Assembly: GCA_031277195.1 (NCBI GenBank)
Contig: JAITMU010000072.1
Span: 1-6,817 of the forward strand
Length of the DNA: 6,817 nucleotides
Origin: Gallionellaceae bacterium
GTDB lineage: Bacteria; Pseudomonadota; Gammaproteobacteria; Burkholderiales; Gallionellaceae
Direction: 5' to 3'
The notes below the pieces were generated by a model. The model did not search any database and was not told where the DNA came from. It was given only the letters and a program-made list of their open reading frames with translations. Within the stretch, counting starts at the first letter, position 1; each line of letters begins with the position of its first letter. This document shows, piece by piece, positions 5,366 to 6,817 of this stretch. A program made the position numbers and the translations under genes.

Positions 5366-6817
5366 TCACCCCTCCCCCTTCCACTCCCTCAACAACAACG
5401 CATTCCCAATCACCGACACCGAACTCAACGCCATCGCGGCACCCGCGATCACCGGATTCAACATTCCCATCGCCGCGAGCGGAATTCCCAGCACGTTATA
5501 CGCAAACGCGAAAAACAAATTCTGGCGTATCTTTTTCAACGCCGCGCGTGAAAGCTGAATGGCGTCGGCGACGCTGCCGAGGTCGTCGCGCATCAGGGTG
5601 ATGTCGGCAGTTTTGATGGCGACATCGCTGCCGCTTTTCATCGCAAAACTCACGTCCGCCGCCGCCAGCGCGGGCGCGTCGTTGATGCCGTCGCCCGCCA
5701 TGCCGACGATTTGTTGCGCCGCTTTCAGCGACTGCACCTCCGCCGCCTTGTCCTGCGGCAACACTTCGGCGCGAAACTCGGTGATGCCGGTTTGCTGCGC
5801 GATGGCGGCGGCGGTGCTGGTGTTGTCGCCGCTCAGCATGACGACACGGACATTCATCGCGGCAAGGCGCGCGACAGCGGCCGCGCTGCTGGCGCGCACT
5901 GTGTCAGCAAGAGCGATGAAGCCTAGCAACACGACTCCCCTCTCCCTTGGTGGGAGAGGGGCGGGGGGAGAGGGGGGCGGGAACAGTGAAACATCCTCAC
6001 CCTCTCCCCAACCCTCTCCCATCAAGGGAGAGGGAGTCGTGCGGGCGAGCGCGATGAGGGTCTTCCCCTGTTCCTGCAAAACCTGCAACTGCGCCTTGTC
6101 GAACACAACGCCAGCCTTTTCAATAAACCCCACCGACCCCAGCAAGTAAACCGCGCCCGCCACTTCCGCCTGCAATCCATTCCCCGCCAGTTCGCTGAAA
6201 TGGCTGGACGCCATCGGCGCGATTTGCTGTTGCGCCGCATAGTCCATCAACGCCTGCGACAAAGGATGCGTTGAATTTTGCGCCAGCCCGGCAGCGATGC
6301 CGAGCAGATGATTTTCCGCTACGCCGCTCGTCGGCAACACATCGGTGACGCGCGGCTTGCCTTCGGTCAGCGTGCCGGTTTTGTCCACTGCCAGCACCGA
6401 TAATTCATGCGCCCGCTCCAGCGCTGCTGCGTCCTTGACCAGAATGCCAATCTGCGCGGCGCGTCCCGTGGCGACGACCACGGCGACCGGCGTCGCCAGC
6501 CCCAGCGCGCACGGGCAGGCGATCACCAGCACCGACACCGCATTTACCAGCGCCGTGGAAAATTCCGCGTTCAGCGCCAGCCACCAGACGGCGAACGTGA
6601 CGGCGGCGATTGCCAGCACCGACGGCACGAACACGCTGGCGACGCGATCCGCCAGTTTTTGAATCGGCGCTTTCGAGCCTTGCGCCTGCTCCACCAAACG
6701 CACGATGGCGGCAAGCCGCGTGTTGCTGCCGACCGCCAGCGCGCGGCAGCGCAGCAACCCTTGGCGATTCAGCGTGGCGGCGTAAATTTTGTCGCCCGCC
6801 TGTTTGGGTTGCGGCAG
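5366..6817 (-). CDS. copA: Cu(+)-type P1B ATPase, C-terminal part (partial)
   Basis: Inner-membrane heavy-metal ATPase, most likely exporting Cu(+) from the cytoplasm. Only the last 483 residues are in the window. The frame is open to the right edge, so the start, metal-binding domains, first helices and TGE motif lie outside. A TTG near 6757 is internal, because the residues before it (AGDKIYAATLN) belong to the actuator domain. Seen in order: a membrane helix (VFVPSVLAIAAVTFAVWWL); the CPC metal-site helix (codons 6509-6517); DKTGT with the phosphorylated Asp (codon 6383-6385); the N-domain HP dipeptide in STHPLSQAL and a GNGLQAE loop; SGDN; and GDGINDAP (5672-5695). The last two helices carry YN (AYNVLGIP) and MALSSVSVIGN, the Cu(+)-site residues of CopA-type pumps. 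Between ALAR and LLGFIALAD sit about 37 extra residues encoded by a palindromic repeat. The protein ends REWKGEG. A silver pump or a cytochrome-oxidase-assembly copper pump is possible. Confidence 0.88.
   Translation of the reverse strand: MPQPKQAGDKIYAATLNRQGLLRCRALAVGSNTRLAAIVRLVEQAQGSKAPIQKLADRVASVFVPSVLAIAAVTFAVWWLALNAEFSTALVNAVSVLVIACPCALGLATPVAVVVATGRAAQIGILVKDAAALERAHELSVLAVDKTGTLTEGKPRVTDVLPTSGVAENHLLGIAAGLAQNSTHPLSQALMDYAAQQQIAPMASSHFSELAGNGLQAEVAGAVYLLGSVGFIEKAGVVFDKAQLQVLQEQGKTLIALARTTPSPLMGEGWGEGEDVSLFPPPSPPAPLPPRERGVVLLGFIALADTVRASSAAAVARLAAMNVRVVMLSGDNTSTAAAIAQQTGITEFRAEVLPQDKAAEVQSLKAAQQIVGMAGDGINDAPALAAADVSFAMKSGSDVAIKTADITLMRDDLGSVADAIQLSRAALKKIRQNLFFAFAYNVLGIPLAAMGMLNPVIAGAAMALSSVSVIGNALLLREWKGEG
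5930..6041. repeat. 112-bp MITE-like double repeat inside copA
   Basis: Ends are a perfect 10-bp inverted repeat: CACGACTCCC (5930-5939) and GGGAGTCGTG (6032-6041). Inside are two hairpin units in inverted order: CCCCTCTCCC/GGGAGAGGGG (5937-5946/5952-5961, loop TTGGT) and CCCTCTCCC/GGGAGAGGG (6012-6020/6026-6034, loop ATCAA), separated by an AT-richer AACAGTGAAACAT. The C-rich flanks of the units face inward, the reverse of the element after mutS. It keeps the copA frame open and encodes a Pro/Gly-rich peptide beginning TTPSPLMGEGWGEGE. No transposase gene is present, so movement would need one in trans. Confidence 0.85.

Noticed and set aside
5559..6149. A plus-strand frame opposite the copper ATPase gene, Ala/Ser/Thr-rich
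   Set aside because: It is an antisense shadow of the P-type ATPase frame, which holds DKTGT, CPC and GDGINDAP in order.
5366..6757. A complete short ATPase starting at the TTG near 6757
   Set aside because: Codons upstream to the window edge stay open and encode the conserved actuator-domain end (AGDKIYAATLN), so the gene is simply cut by the window edge.
1..6817. A new multi-gene system such as defence, secondary metabolism or mobile-element cargo
   Set aside because: All four genes belong to well-known families with intact motifs, and no unexplained gene-sized region remains. Only the repeat family is unusual.

Overview
The window looks like chromosomal DNA of a GC-rich proteobacterium. 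The alanine racemase, MutS and LplT sequences are of the betaproteobacterial type. Placement closer than Betaproteobacteria (perhaps Nitrosomonadales/Burkholderiales) is inference only. No rRNA, tRNA, CRISPR array, phage gene or transposase gene is visible.

Layout, left to right. Positions 1-119 are non-coding and hold hairpins and a diverged dispersed-repeat unit. lplT (lysophospholipid transporter, minus, 120-1427) and alr (alanine racemase, plus, 1516-2580) diverge from an 88-bp intergenic region with an operator-like perfect inverted repeat. A 133-bp gap (2581-2713) holds a repeat unit and a possible promoter. mutS (DNA mismatch repair ATPase, plus, 2714-5242) follows. It converges on the 3' part of a Cu(+)-type P1B ATPase gene (copA-like, minus, 5366 to beyond 6817). 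The 123 bp between these two are almost entirely one large nested palindrome.

The genes do not form a single pathway. LplT moves lysophospholipids across the inner membrane for re-acylation, Alr supplies D-alanine for peptidoglycan, MutS recognises replication mismatches, and the ATPase exports copper. All look intact as far as they are visible and appear to be ordinary core or stress functions.

The most unusual content is a GC-rich palindromic repeat family (core CCCTCTCCC...GGGAGAGGG with a CCCCTCACCC-type flank). One copy lies just beyond the stop codon of each of the four genes, always in the same orientation relative to transcription. A double copy with 10-bp terminal inverted repeats sits in frame inside the copper ATPase gene and adds about 37 proline/glycine-rich residues. 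I see no new multi-gene system. The repeat family, its gene-end placement and its in-frame intragenic copy deserve the closest look.
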